From CAYOWK01 sp964407665 (GTDB lineage: Bacteria > Pseudomonadota > Alphaproteobacteria > Caulobacterales > Hyphomonadaceae): a stretch of 54,131 nucleotides of DNA. The DNA is taken from the NCBI GenBank assembly GCA_964407665.1, contig CAYOWK010000030.1:1-54131 (forward strand), read 5' to 3'. The position numbers and the translations under genes are program-made. The notes beneath the pieces are model-generated. The model saw nothing but the letters and a program-made list of their open reading frames with translations. It did no database searches and had not been told where the DNA came from. This document shows, piece by piece, positions 18,027 through 27,503 of the stretch (positions are counted from its first letter, which is position 1; each line of letters begins with the position of its first letter).

Positions 18027-20327
18027 CTACCGCTTCTTCTTGGCGTTCTTGCCGTAGCTGGATTTGCCTGCAGAGGGCGGGCGGCCGCCGGAGGGTTTGC
18101 CTCCGGAGGGGCGGCCACCGGGGCCGCCGCGGCGGCCGGAGGGGGCGCGGGCTTCCATGGCAGGCTGCTTGAGGTCGCGGCGGGCGGCGCGGGGCGGGGT
18201 GACCATGCCGAACAGGAGACCGCCGGTGAGCGGTGTCGCCTCGAGCAGCTTCACTTCGACGGGCATGCCCATCTCGTAGCGCTTGCCGGTGCGCTGGCCG
18301 ACGAGGGCCGCGTGGGGCTCGTCGAAGATCCAGTATTCGTCGGAGAGGCGGGCGGCGGGCGAGAAGCCGTCCGCCCCGGTGTCCGACAGCTTGATGAAGA
18401 GACCCGCGCGGGTGACGCCGGCGACGCGGCCTTCGAAGGTGGCGCCGACATGCTCGGCCATGAAGTAGGCGAGGTAGCGGTCGGTGGCGTCACGCTCGGC
18501 GGCCATCGAGCGGCGCTCGGTCATCGTCACGTGCTCGGCGATCTCTTCGAGCGAGGCCAGCTCCTGATCGGTGAGGCCGTCGGGTCCGAGGTCCAGCGCG
18601 CGGATGAGGGCGCGGTGGATGATGAGGTCTGAATAGCGGCGGATGGGCGAGGTGAAGTGCGCGTACTCGGCGAGGTTGAGGCCGAAGTGGCCGAGGTTCT
18701 CCGGCGAGTAGCGCGCCTGCGCCTGCGAGCGCAGCACCATCTCGTGGATGGCGTGCTCGTTCTCGTGGCCCTTGATGTCGGACAGCAGCCGGTTGAAGGC
18801 GGCGCCGGTGGCCTCCGTCGTCTTCGACCATTTGAGGCCGAGTGTCGGCAGGTAATTGGCGAGGGCGGCCAGCTTGACGTCGGTCGGCTCCTCGTGGACC
18901 CGGAAGACCTGCTTCATCCGCTTCTCGTTGAGCGTCTGCGCGGCGCAGACGTTCGCCTGGATCATGAACTCTTCAATCAGCTTGTGAGCGTCGAAGCGCT
19001 CGCGCAGCGTGATGGATGAAATCTTCCCGTCCTCGCCGATGCGCACGCGGCGTTCCGGCAGGTCGAGTTCCAGCGGCTCGCGTTGCTGACGAGCCTTTCC
19101 CAGACAGCGATAGGCGGCCCAGAGCGGCTCGAGGACATGCTCCAGGAGGGGGCGGGTCTTGTCGGTCGGATGGCCGTCGATGGCGTCCTGCGCCTCGCGG
19201 TAGGAGAGCTTGGCGGCGGAGCGCATGCGGCCGCGGATGAAGCGGTGGGAGGTCTTGCGGCCGTCGGCAGCGAAGATCATCTCGACCGCCATCGTCTCGC
19301 GCAGCTCGCCTTCCTTCAGCGAGCAAAGGTCTGCCGAGAGATGCTCGGGCAGCATCGGCGAGACGCGGTCGGGGAAGTAGGTGGAGTTGCCGCGCCGGAA
19401 CGCCTCGCGGTCGAGGTGCGTGCCGTGGCGGACATAGGCCGAGACATCGGCGATGGCGACGAGGACGCGCCAGCCCTTGCCGTGCGGTTCGGCCCAGACG
19501 GCGTCGTCATGGTCGCGCGCGTCTTCCGGGTCGATGGTGATGAGGGGGATGGCCGTGAGGTCGTCGCGGGGAGCCTTCAGCGGCTCAGCGCTTTCGGCTT
19601 CCTTCAGGACGATCTCGGGGAATTCGTCCGGCACGCCATGGGTGTGCATCGCGATGATCGAGGCGGCGCGCGGATCGTCGGATCGTCCGAGCACTTCCAC
19701 GACGCTGGCGCGGCGGGGGCCATAGGCCTTGCCGGCCTTCTGCATGATGCGCACGAGATCGCCATCGACGGCGCCGCGGCTGTCCGGGCGCTCGATGATG
19801 AAGTCGTTCTTCTCTTTGCGGGACGTGGGTTCGACGACGCCGCCATACTTGTTGGCGCGGTAGACGCCGACCTGCGTGGCGGTGGGTTCGGCGTCGAGCT
19901 TCTTGATGGCGCGGGCGCGCCATGTGCCGTCGGGCAGCTGGTCGATCCGGCAGAGCGCCTTCTCGCCGATCCCGAGGGAGATGGGGCGAGAACGCCCAAG
20001 CGCGCCGGCGTAGAGGATGTCGGGGCCGTAGGCGCCTTCGCGGCCCGAGGAGCGGCCGATGGGCTCGCCGTCGCTGTCGATACGCTCGATGACGATGACG
20101 CCGGTGGGCGGTGGCGCTTCGGCCTGGGTGAAGGCGCGCTTGCCGGTTCGGACCAGGGCGCCTTCCGCCTCAAGGCCCTGCAGGATGCGGCGGAGTTCGG
20201 ATTTGTGTTCGAGCCCGATGTTGAGCCCGCGCGCGATATCGCGCTTGGACCCGAGTTCGGGATGGCGGTTCAGAAACTCCAGCACGCTTGCCCGCGTCGG
20301 CGGGTGGCTGGAGGGAGGGTTCGTCAT
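18027..20327 (-). CDS. rnr: Ribonuclease R
   Basis: Processive 3'-5' exoribonuclease of the RNB family that degrades structured RNA. It is 766 residues: an N-terminal winged helix (to about 75), cold-shock domains, the RNB core with the acidic metal site in ITIDPEDARDHDDAV, an S1 domain at about 625-715, and a basic low-complexity tail rich in GGRPSGG-like units ending NAKKKR. The ATG overlaps the topA stop by 4 nt (ATGA), so the two are translationally coupled. Confidence 0.96.
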   Translation of the reverse strand: MTNPPSSHPPTRASVLEFLNRHPELGSKRDIARGLNIGLEHKSELRRILQGLEAEGALVRTGKRAFTQAEAPPPTGVIVIERIDSDGEPIGRSSGREGAYGPDILYAGALGRSRPISLGIGEKALCRIDQLPDGTWRARAIKKLDAEPTATQVGVYRANKYGGVVEPTSRKEKNDFIIERPDSRGAVDGDLVRIMQKAGKAYGPRRASVVEVLGRSDDPRAASIIAMHTHGVPDEFPEIVLKEAESAEPLKAPRDDLTAIPLITIDPEDARDHDDAVWAEPHGKGWRVLVAIADVSAYVRHGTHLDREAFRRGNSTYFPDRVSPMLPEHLSADLCSLKEGELRETMAVEMIFAADGRKTSHRFIRGRMRSAAKLSYREAQDAIDGHPTDKTRPLLEHVLEPLWAAYRCLGKARQQREPLELDLPERRVRIGEDGKISSITLRERFDAHKLIEEFMIQANVCAAQTLNEKRMKQVFRVHEEPTDVKLAALANYLPTLGLKWSKTTEATGAAFNRLLSDIKGHENEHAIHEMVLRSQAQARYSPENLGHFGLNLAEYAHFTSPIRRYSDLIIHRALIRALDLGPDGLTDQELASLEEIAEHVTMTERRSMAAERDATDRYLAYFMAEHVGATFEGRVAGVTRAGLFIKLSDTGADGFSPAARLSDEYWIFDEPHAALVGQRTGKRYEMGMPVEVKLLEATPLTGGLLFGMVTPPRAARRDLKQPAMEARAPSGRRGGPGGRPSGGKPSGGRPPSAGKSSYGKNAKKKR

Positions 20328-23008
20328 GCGTCTTCCTGTTCAGTGGCCGCCGCCTTCGTCTTTGACGAAGGCTTCTTTGCTGCGGCCTTCTTGGCTGGTT
20401 TCTTTGCAGCTTTTGCGACTGCGGGCTTGTCGGCCTTCTCGGCCTTTGCCTTCGCAGGAGCTTTGGCTTTTGCCTTGGCGGCTGGCTTCTTCTTGCCCTT
20501 GGCAGGAGCCGCCAGCGCGCGGGCGTTCACGATCTCGATCGCCTGTTCCAGCGTTACGGACGCCGGATCGGCGCCACGCGGAATGTTGGCGTTGATCTCG
20601 CCGTGCTTGAGATAGGGACCAAACCGGCCAGAATAAAGGCGGATCGGTTCGCCATCGGTGTGGGCGCCGAGTTCGCGGAGCGGGGCGGCGGCTGTGCGGC
20701 CACGGCCCGGGTTCGCGCGTTTCTCGGCGATGATGGTCACGGCGCGGTTGAGGCCGATCTCGAACACGTCGTTCGGGTCGGGCAGGTTGGCGTAGGTCTT
20801 CAGGTGCTGGACGTAGGGTCCATAGCGCCCGAGGTTGGCGATGATGGGCTCGCCATCCTCCGGGTGCATGCCGACTTCGCGCGGCAGCATGAGGAGCTTG
20901 AGGGCGCCTTCGAGACCGAGTTCATCCAGCGACCAGCCTTTCGGGATCGACGAGCGCTTGGGCTTGTCGCCTTCGCCGAGCTGGACGTAGGGGCCGAAGC
21001 GGCCCGCGCGCAGGGTGACTTCGAGGTTCGATGCGGGATCGAGGCCAAGCGCCTTGCCTTCGGACGGGATGGCGTTTTCCGCGCCAGCTTTTTCCGCGCC
21101 GAAGGGACGCGTGTATTTGCACTCGGGATAGTTCGAGCAGCCGATGAAGGCGCCAAAGCGTCCGAGCTTGAGGCTGAGCTGACCGGCGCCGCAGGTGGGG
21201 CAGGCGCGCGGGTTGAGAGCCTCGCCATTCTCGCCGACCTTGGGCGGGAAGATGTGCGGCTCCATCACTTCATTGATGGCGTCGATGACGTTGGAGACGC
21301 GCAGTTCCGCGACGCCTTCGATGTGGCCGTGGAAGTCGTTCCAGAACTCGCGCAGGAAGTCCTTCCAGGCCAGCTTGCCGTCGGACACGAGGTCGAGCTT
21401 CTCTTCGAGGCCGGCGGTGAAGTCGTACTCGACGAATTTGGAGAAGAACTTCTCGAGGAAGATGGTGACGAGGCGGCCCTTGTCCTCCGGCATGAAGCGC
21501 TTCTGTTCGAGCTTAACGTATTCGCGGTCGATCAGCGTCGACAGGGTGGAGGCGTAGGTCGAGGGGCGGCCGATGCCGAGTTCTTCCAGACGCTTGACCA
21601 GCGAGGCTTCCGAGAAGCGCGGCGGCGGCTCTGTGAAGTGCTGGCTGGAGACGGCGTCGACCAGCTTCGGCTTATCGCCCTCGGCGATGGGGGGCAGGCG
21701 ACCGCCGTCTTCATCGTCAGTGTCGTCGCGGCCTTCCTGATAAAGCTTGAAGAAGCCGTCGAACTTCACGACCTGGCCGGTCGCGCGCAGGCCTACGCGG
21801 CCGTCGGACGAGGGGATCTCGACGGTGGTGCGTTCGAGGGTGGCGGCCTCCATCTGGCTGGCGACGGCGCGCTTCCAGACGAGTTCGTAGAGGCGGGCCA
21901 TGTCCGGATCGAGGCTGAGGTCGGACGGCAGGCGCGAGAACTCGGTCGGGCGGACGGCTTCGTGCGCTTCCTGGGCGTTCTTGGCCTTGGAGGTATAACG
22001 GCGGGGCGCATCCGGCATGTACGGATTCCCGTACAGGCGACCGATCACGCTGCGGGCGGCGTGATAGGCTTCCTCGGCCATCTGGACGCCGTCGGTACGC
22101 ATGTAGGTGATCAGGCCGACCTGTTCGCCGCCGAGCATCACGCCTTCATAGAGCTTCTGGGCGACCTGCATCGTGCGGCTGGCGGAGAAGCCGAGCTTGC
22201 GCGCGGCTTCCTGCTGCAGGGTGGAGGTGGTGAACGGCGGCGGCGGGTTGCGCTTGAGCGGCTTGGCCTCGACGGAGGCGACGCGGTACTGGCCGGCGCG
22301 GACGGCGGCGAGCGCTGCGGCTGCGAGGTCGCCGTTGGGCAGCGAGAACTTCTGGAGCTTCTTGCCGTCGAGTTCGGTCAGGCGCGCCTCGAACCGCCCG
22401 GCAGGCGTCTCCAGCTCGGTCTTGATCTGCCAGTATTCCTCGGCCTTGAAGGTCTCGATCTCGAACTCGCGGTCGACGATGATGCGCAGGGCGACGGACT
22501 GCACGCGGCCGGCCGAGCGCGAGCCCGGGAGCTTGCGCCAGAGAACCGGCGAGAGGTTGAAGCCCACGAGATAGTCGAGCGCGCGGCGGGCGAGGTAGGC
22601 GTCCACAAGCTGCTGGTCGATCTGGCGGGGATGCTGGATCGCCTCGGTGACGGCCTTCTTGGTGATGGCGTTGAAGGTGACTCGCTGGACCGGCTTGCCC
22701 TTGAGGACGCGGCGCTGGTTGAGCGCCTCGAGCACGTGCCAGGAAATCGCCTCTCCCTCGCGATCAGGGTCGGTCGCGAGAATCAGGCCGTCGGCGTCCT
22801 TCATGGCGTCGGCGATGGCCTTGACGTGCTTGGAGGACTTTACGTCGATGTCCCACAGCATCGCGAAGTCGTCGTCGGGTTTGACCGAACCGTCCTTGGA
22901 CGGCAGGTCGCGGATGTGGCCGTAGGACGCCATCACCTTGTATCCGGATCCCAGATACTTGTTGATGGACTTAACCTTGCCGGGGGACTCGACGACGACA
23001 ACCTGCAT
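20324..23008 (-). CDS. topA: DNA topoisomerase I
   Basis: Type IA topoisomerase that relaxes negative supercoils. It is 894 residues. The TOPRIM domain starts at VVVVESPGK, with acidic DPDREGEA. The catalytic tyrosine is in TYMRTDG near residue 300; many relatives have YMRTDS. One clear four-Cys zinc ribbon (CPTCG ... CSNYPEC) is followed by TopoI C-terminal repeats (GRFGPYVQ, GRYGPYVQ, GRFGPYLK). The tail is about 60 residues of Lys/Ala repeats, expected to bind DNA. It overlaps rnr by 4 nt. Confidence 0.97.
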   Translation of the reverse strand: MQVVVVESPGKVKSINKYLGSGYKVMASYGHIRDLPSKDGSVKPDDDFAMLWDIDVKSSKHVKAIADAMKDADGLILATDPDREGEAISWHVLEALNQRRVLKGKPVQRVTFNAITKKAVTEAIQHPRQIDQQLVDAYLARRALDYLVGFNLSPVLWRKLPGSRSAGRVQSVALRIIVDREFEIETFKAEEYWQIKTELETPAGRFEARLTELDGKKLQKFSLPNGDLAAAALAAVRAGQYRVASVEAKPLKRNPPPPFTTSTLQQEAARKLGFSASRTMQVAQKLYEGVMLGGEQVGLITYMRTDGVQMAEEAYHAARSVIGRLYGNPYMPDAPRRYTSKAKNAQEAHEAVRPTEFSRLPSDLSLDPDMARLYELVWKRAVASQMEAATLERTTVEIPSSDGRVGLRATGQVVKFDGFFKLYQEGRDDTDDEDGGRLPPIAEGDKPKLVDAVSSQHFTEPPPRFSEASLVKRLEELGIGRPSTYASTLSTLIDREYVKLEQKRFMPEDKGRLVTIFLEKFFSKFVEYDFTAGLEEKLDLVSDGKLAWKDFLREFWNDFHGHIEGVAELRVSNVIDAINEVMEPHIFPPKVGENGEALNPRACPTCGAGQLSLKLGRFGAFIGCSNYPECKYTRPFGAEKAGAENAIPSEGKALGLDPASNLEVTLRAGRFGPYVQLGEGDKPKRSSIPKGWSLDELGLEGALKLLMLPREVGMHPEDGEPIIANLGRYGPYVQHLKTYANLPDPNDVFEIGLNRAVTIIAEKRANPGRGRTAAAPLRELGAHTDGEPIRLYSGRFGPYLKHGEINANIPRGADPASVTLEQAIEIVNARALAAPAKGKKKPAAKAKAKAPAKAKAEKADKPAVAKAAKKPAKKAAAKKPSSKTKAAATEQEDA

Positions 23009-23106
23009 GCTGGTTCAGCAATTCTCTTGGTTCGGGGAGGTATAAAGCGGGGCGGAAGGTGGTTTCATGAACCCGGAATGTCAATTCAAGGCATGAACGG
23101 GCCGTT

Positions 23107-24213
23107 TCAGACCGCCAGACTGGCCAGTCCGCCGACATGCGTGATCACCTCGCCAGCCAGTTCCAGCTCAGCAAGTGCAGCAAGAACAAGGCGATGGGGC
23201 GCGCCGGACGCCCGAACGATCTCCGCGACGGGCGTCGGCGTCGGGCTGAGCGCGTCGCGAACCGAGCGCAGGATGTCGACTGGAATGCCTCCGCCGTGGA
23301 GGTCGTGGAAGGGTTCAGCCTCCGGTTCGAACAGGGACGGCGGCGGAAGCGGCGAGACGGCGCGGAGGATATCGTCGACGGTTTCGATCAGCGCCGCGCC
23401 TTGCTTGATGAGCCGGTTGGAGCCCTTCGCGCGGGCGTCGAGTGGCGAGCCGGGGACGGCCATGACCTCGCGTCCCTGTTCGAGCGCCATGCGGGCGGTG
23501 ATCAGGCTGCCGGACTTTTCCGCCGCCTCGACGACGACGACCGCGAGGGAGAGGCCGGAGATGATGCGGTTGCGTTTGGGGAAGTCGCGGGCCTGGGCGA
23601 CGTAGCCGAAGGGTTGCTCGCTGATGATGCAGCCGCGCGCCGCGATGGCCTTGTAGAGGTCGGCGTGCTGGGGCGGGTAGATCTGGTCGATGCCGCCCGC
23701 GATGACCGCGATGGTTCCGGTGGCGAGCGCGGCTTCGTGGGCCTCGCCATCGACGCCGCGGGCAAGACCCGAGACGACCACATAGCCCAGGCGTCCGAGA
23801 TCGTGGGCGAGGTCGCGCGCCATCTTGCGGCCGACGGCGGAGGCGTTGCGGGCTCCGACCAGGGCGATGGACGGCCGTTCCGCAAGCGCGATGTCGCCGA
23901 GTGCGCAGATCAGGGGCGGCGGGCCGGGAATGGCGGCGAGGGCCGGCGGGTAATCGGGCTCGCAGGCTGCGATGAAGCGCGCGCCGATGCGGGCTGCGGC
24001 TTCGATCTCGCGGGTGGCCTGACTTGTAGAGGGCGCGACGAGCTGACGGGAGGCGCCCGACTGCTTGACGAGGCCGGGCAGGGCTTCGAGGGCGGCGGCG
24101 GCTGAACCGTAGCGGTCGAGAAGCTCGAAGAAGGTGATGGGACCGACGCCGGCGCTGCGGCTGAGGCGCAGCCAGTCGGCGCGCTCGGCGTCTGTGAGTG
24201 TTCGGCGATTCAT
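23107..24213 (-). CDS. dprA: DNA processing protein DprA
   Basis: Loads RecA onto incoming single-stranded DNA during transformation. It is 368 residues with an N-terminal SAM/HhH-like segment (SRSAGVGPITFFELL), the Rossmann-like core with GARNASAVG, VVSGLARGVDGEAH, PKRNRIISGLS and EKSGSLITA, and a C-terminal winged helix. All signatures are intact, so the gene appears functional. It lies 24 nt downstream of plsY and upstream of topA on the same strand. Confidence 0.95.
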   Translation of the reverse strand: MNRRTLTDAERADWLRLSRSAGVGPITFFELLDRYGSAAAALEALPGLVKQSGASRQLVAPSTSQATREIEAAARIGARFIAACEPDYPPALAAIPGPPPLICALGDIALAERPSIALVGARNASAVGRKMARDLAHDLGRLGYVVVSGLARGVDGEAHEAALATGTIAVIAGGIDQIYPPQHADLYKAIAARGCIISEQPFGYVAQARDFPKRNRIISGLSLAVVVVEAAEKSGSLITARMALEQGREVMAVPGSPLDARAKGSNRLIKQGAALIETVDDILRAVSPLPPPSLFEPEAEPFHDLHGGGIPVDILRSVRDALSPTPTPVAEIVRASGAPHRLVLAALAELELAGEVITHVGGLASLAV

Positions 24214-24237
24214 CAGTCCCCCCGGATGTGATGACTA

Positions 24238-24906
24238 TCAGGATGGACTTGCAGGCGGGGAAGAGGCGTCGTCGGACTTTTTCTTCCCGCCCATCTTCGG
24301 CTCCTTGCCTGCAAGCAGGCGGGCGATGTTGGCGCGGTGGAGGTAGAAGATCAGGAGGGTGAGGACGATCAGGAGGCGGACCTCCAGCGGGCCGTAGCCG
24401 ATGCGCCAGGCGACCGCCGGAGCGATGATCGCTCCGACCAGTGCGGCGAGGGACGACATCCGGAAGATCGCGGCGGTCAGCAGCCATGCGCCTCCGAAGG
24501 CGAGGCCGACGGGCCACATCGCGGACAGGAGCAGGCCCACGAAAGTCGCGACGCCCTTGCCGCCCTTGAACTTCAGCCAGACCGGGAAGCAGTGCCCGAA
24601 GAAGGCGCTGACGCCCGCGATGAAGCCAAAGTCGAAGGCCAGAGGGTGCTCGCGGTTGATCAGCTGTCCGGCGAAGAAGGCGAGACCTGCCTTGCCGGCG
24701 TCGAGCAGGAGGGTCGCCAGCGCCAGATCCTTGCGGCCCGTACGCAGGACGTTGGTTGCGCCGATGTTGCCCGAGCCGATGTCGCGGATGTCGCCAAGGC
24801 CGGCGAGCCTTGTGATCACGAGGCCGAACGGAATGGAGCCAAGCAGGTATCCGAAGACCGCCATGGCGGCGATGACGGGCATGTTCTGGGTGAAGAAGTC
24901 GATCAT
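24238..24906 (-). CDS. plsY: Glycerol-3-phosphate acyltransferase PlsY
   Basis: Inner-membrane enzyme that transfers acyl from acyl-phosphate to glycerol-3-phosphate, the first step of phospholipid synthesis. It is 222 residues with about five helices. The three family motifs are present: YLLGSIPFGL, IGSGNIGATNVLRTGRK, and KFKGGKGVATFVG. The C-terminal tail is polar (KMGGKKKSDDASSPP). The start is the ATG at 24906. A 145-nt gap follows the pyrC-like gene. Confidence 0.96.
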   Translation of the reverse strand: MIDFFTQNMPVIAAMAVFGYLLGSIPFGLVITRLAGLGDIRDIGSGNIGATNVLRTGRKDLALATLLLDAGKAGLAFFAGQLINREHPLAFDFGFIAGVSAFFGHCFPVWLKFKGGKGVATFVGLLLSAMWPVGLAFGGAWLLTAAIFRMSSLAALVGAIIAPAVAWRIGYGPLEVRLLIVLTLLIFYLHRANIARLLAGKEPKMGGKKKSDDASSPPASPS

Positions 24907-25051
24907 CGGCGTGTCGGTGTCCCTTGCGCGGGCCGGGCGGCGTAACTCGTTCGGGCGCGTCCGGCTGTGCAGATTTGGCGGCGCCGAGTTCTTGACGCGA
25001 CCTGCATCGCGCTTCCAACCTGATCAGCCCAGCGAGCCGTCCGCGTGTCCA

Positions 25052-26350
25052 TCAGCGCGGGTCCGGGGTGCGGGCAAACACGACCTCGCCGCTGACCCAT
25101 GTGCGCTCGACGCGGCCTTCGAGGCGGCGGCCGTCGAAGGGGGAGTTCTTGGAGCGCGAGCGGAGCTTCTTGCCGACGCACTGCCACGGGGCGTTGGGGT
25201 CGAAGAGGACGAGGTCCGCCGGGGCGTCGCGCTTGAGGCGGCCCTGCTTGAGACCCAGCAGGTCGGCGGGGCCGCAGGTGACCGGGCGCAGCGCTTCCAG
25301 CAGGGTGAGCTGCTCGGCGGCCACGAGGCTGGTGAGGGCCGGAAGCAGCGTTTCGAGGCCGATGGCGCCGAAGGCGGCGTCCGCGATGGGCAGGCGCTTG
25401 TCCTCGGGCGGTTGCGGATCATGGGCGGAGACGACAGCGTCGATGGCGCCGCGCCGGAGCCCGTCGATCAGGGCGGCGCGGTCTGTCTCGGCGCGGAAGG
25501 GCGGGCGGACCTTGCAGTAGGTGAGGTAGTCGCCGACATCGAGCTCGTTGAAGAACAGGGAGAAGGCCGCCACCGAGCAGTAGGCACGGACGCCGCGCGA
25601 GCGCGCCTCTTCCACGGCGGCCAGCGAGCGGCCCGTCGAGATGCAGTCGACCAGCAGGCGCGAGCCGGTGGTCTCGGCCAGGGTGAGGTCGCGGGCGAGC
25701 GCGATCCATTCGGCTTCGGGCGGCGCGCCGCGCAGACCAAGGCGGGCCGCGAAGGCGCCGGCGTTCATCACGGTGTTGGCGGTGAGGGCGATGGTTTCTG
25801 GGCGCGAGGCAATCAGCGCATCAAAGGATGAGGCGTATTGCATGGCGCGGCGCATGACGCCCGCGTCGGAGACCGGCAGGTCGCCATTGGTGAAGAGGCA
25901 GGCGCCGGCTTCCTGGATGAGGCCGATCTCGCTCATCTTCTTGCCTTCGAGGCCCAGCGTGAGGCCTCCGGCAGGATAGACCTTCACCTTGGCGGTGCCG
26001 CGCGAGCGGCGTTGCAGAAAGTCGACCAGAGCGACGGTGTCGATGACCGGGTCGGTGTCCGGCATCATCACGAAGGAGGTGACGCCGCCTGCGGCTGCGG
26101 CTTCGGAGGCGGTCTGCAGCGTCTCCTTATTCTCGGCGCCGGGTTCGCCCGTCTTGACGCGGAGGTCGATGAGGCCCGGCGCGAGCACGAGGCCGTTGGC
26201 GTCGATCTTCTCGGCGCCGGGGGCGTAGCGGTCGACCTCCGGGCCGACGGCGGTGATGCGGTCGGCCTCGATAACCAGGCCGCCGGTCTCGTCGCGGCCC
26301 GTGGCCGGGTCGATCAGGCGGGCGTTGTAGATGACGGTCTTGCCGCTCAT
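25052..26350 (-). CDS. pyrC': Dihydroorotase-like protein, probably non-catalytic (PyrC')
   Basis: 432 residues with the amidohydrolase fold of dihydroorotase. The metal-binding residues appear lost. The DxHxH motif reads D62-L-R64-V-K66. FTDDG reads FTNGD near 155. The HxED position reads SRPE near 183. The next His position reads VDC at 234-236. The catalytic TDHAP/SDHDP region reads SAHDP, with Ala at 309. In Pseudomonas such PyrC' proteins are inactive subunits needed to assemble aspartate carbamoyltransferase. Here the ATG overlaps the pyrB stop by 4 nt, which fits that role. A working dihydroorotase should be encoded elsewhere. Often annotated simply pyrC. Confidence 0.88.
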   Translation of the reverse strand: MSGKTVIYNARLIDPATGRDETGGLVIEADRITAVGPEVDRYAPGAEKIDANGLVLAPGLIDLRVKTGEPGAENKETLQTASEAAAAGGVTSFVMMPDTDPVIDTVALVDFLQRRSRGTAKVKVYPAGGLTLGLEGKKMSEIGLIQEAGACLFTNGDLPVSDAGVMRRAMQYASSFDALIASRPETIALTANTVMNAGAFAARLGLRGAPPEAEWIALARDLTLAETTGSRLLVDCISTGRSLAAVEEARSRGVRAYCSVAAFSLFFNELDVGDYLTYCKVRPPFRAETDRAALIDGLRRGAIDAVVSAHDPQPPEDKRLPIADAAFGAIGLETLLPALTSLVAAEQLTLLEALRPVTCGPADLLGLKQGRLKRDAPADLVLFDPNAPWQCVGKKLRSRSKNSPFDGRRLEGRVERTWVSGEVVFARTPDPR

Positions 26351-27309
26351 GAGTTTTTCGCCCGCATGTCCGGCGCGTTCTTCGCGAGGGTTTCGAGCAC
26401 CGCCATGCGCATGGCGACGCCCATCTCGACCTGTTCGGTGATCAGGGAGCGGGTCGGGTGATCGGCGATGGAGCTTTCGATTTCGACGCCGCGGTTCATC
26501 GGGCCGGGGTGCATCACGAAGGCGGCGGGCTTGGCGTAGGAGAGCTTGTCGGCGTCGAGCCCGTAGAAGTGGAAGAACTCGCGCGCGGAGGGCAGATAGG
26601 CGCCGTCCATGCGCTCCTGCTGCAGCCGGAGCATCATCACCACGTCGCAGCCGTCGAGGCCCTTGCGCATGTCGGTGAAGACCTCGGCGCCCCAGTCGGC
26701 GGCGCCGGGCGGGGTCAGGGTTTTGGGGGCGATCAGGCGCACTTCGGCGCCCATGACGTTGAGCAGGGCGACGTTGGAGCGGGCGACGCGGCTGTGAAGG
26801 ATGTCGCCGCAGATGGCGATGCGCAGGCCGCCGAGGTCTCCGACACGGCGGCGGATGGTGAGGGCGTCGAGCAGGGCCTGGGTGGGGTGTTCGTGGGTGC
26901 CGTCGCCGGCGTTGATGACGGCGCAGTCCACCTTCCGCGAGAGCAGCTTCACGGCCCCGGACGAGCCATGGCGGATCACCAGAAGGTCCGGCCGCATGGC
27001 GTTGAGGGTCATGGCGGTGTCGACCAGCGTCTCGCCCTTCTTCAGGGACGAGGTCATGACCGACATGTTGATCACATCGGCGCCGAGGCGGCGGCCCGCG
27101 ATCTCGAAGGAGGACTGGGTGCGGGTGGAGTTCTCGAAGAACAGGTTGATCAGCGTGCGCCCGGCGAGAACGTCGGCGTGCTTCTCGCGCTGGCGGTTGA
27201 GATCGACGTAGCGGTCGCCGAGATCGAGGAGCTGCTCGATATCGAGCCGATTCAGGCCTTCGATGCCCAGAAGATGCCGGTGCGGAAAGGAGTAGGCGAA
27301 ATCCGCCAT
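26347..27309 (-). CDS. pyrB: Aspartate carbamoyltransferase catalytic subunit
   Basis: Catalyses carbamoyl phosphate plus aspartate to carbamoyl-aspartate, the committed step of pyrimidine synthesis. It is 320 residues. The carbamoyl-phosphate loop FFENSTRTQSSFE, the SSLKKGET loop, GDGTHEHPTQALLD and HPGPMNRGVE are all intact. The start is the ATG at 27309. The stop overlaps the start of the PyrC-like gene (ATGA), favouring fixed stoichiometry of the two chains. It is the first gene of a long leftward series. Confidence 0.97.
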   Translation of the reverse strand: MADFAYSFPHRHLLGIEGLNRLDIEQLLDLGDRYVDLNRQREKHADVLAGRTLINLFFENSTRTQSSFEIAGRRLGADVINMSVMTSSLKKGETLVDTAMTLNAMRPDLLVIRHGSSGAVKLLSRKVDCAVINAGDGTHEHPTQALLDALTIRRRVGDLGGLRIAICGDILHSRVARSNVALLNVMGAEVRLIAPKTLTPPGAADWGAEVFTDMRKGLDGCDVVMMLRLQQERMDGAYLPSAREFFHFYGLDADKLSYAKPAAFVMHPGPMNRGVEIESSIADHPTRSLITEQVEMGVAMRMAVLETLAKNAPDMRAKNS

Positions 27310-27503
27310 GGACCGTTGCCCTCGATTTTGGGCGGGATAGCGGATGCAGGCGGGGGTGGCAAGGTTGGGGGGAGGGTCGAGAAACGCCGCCTCCCCCGGG
27401 GGGCGCGCCTGTTTGGGCGAACGCAGCCAGCGCGCGTCATGCCATGGTGTGGCTTCCGTGCTATCGTCTACGCGGCCAAGTGGTTTGGCGTCGGAGGTTC
27501 TGG

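Noticed and set aside
20603..23605. 1000-codon open frame on the plus strand across topA
   Set aside because: It is antisense to the fully recognisable topA gene; GC-rich codon bias leaves the opposite frame open. No ribosome site or domain.
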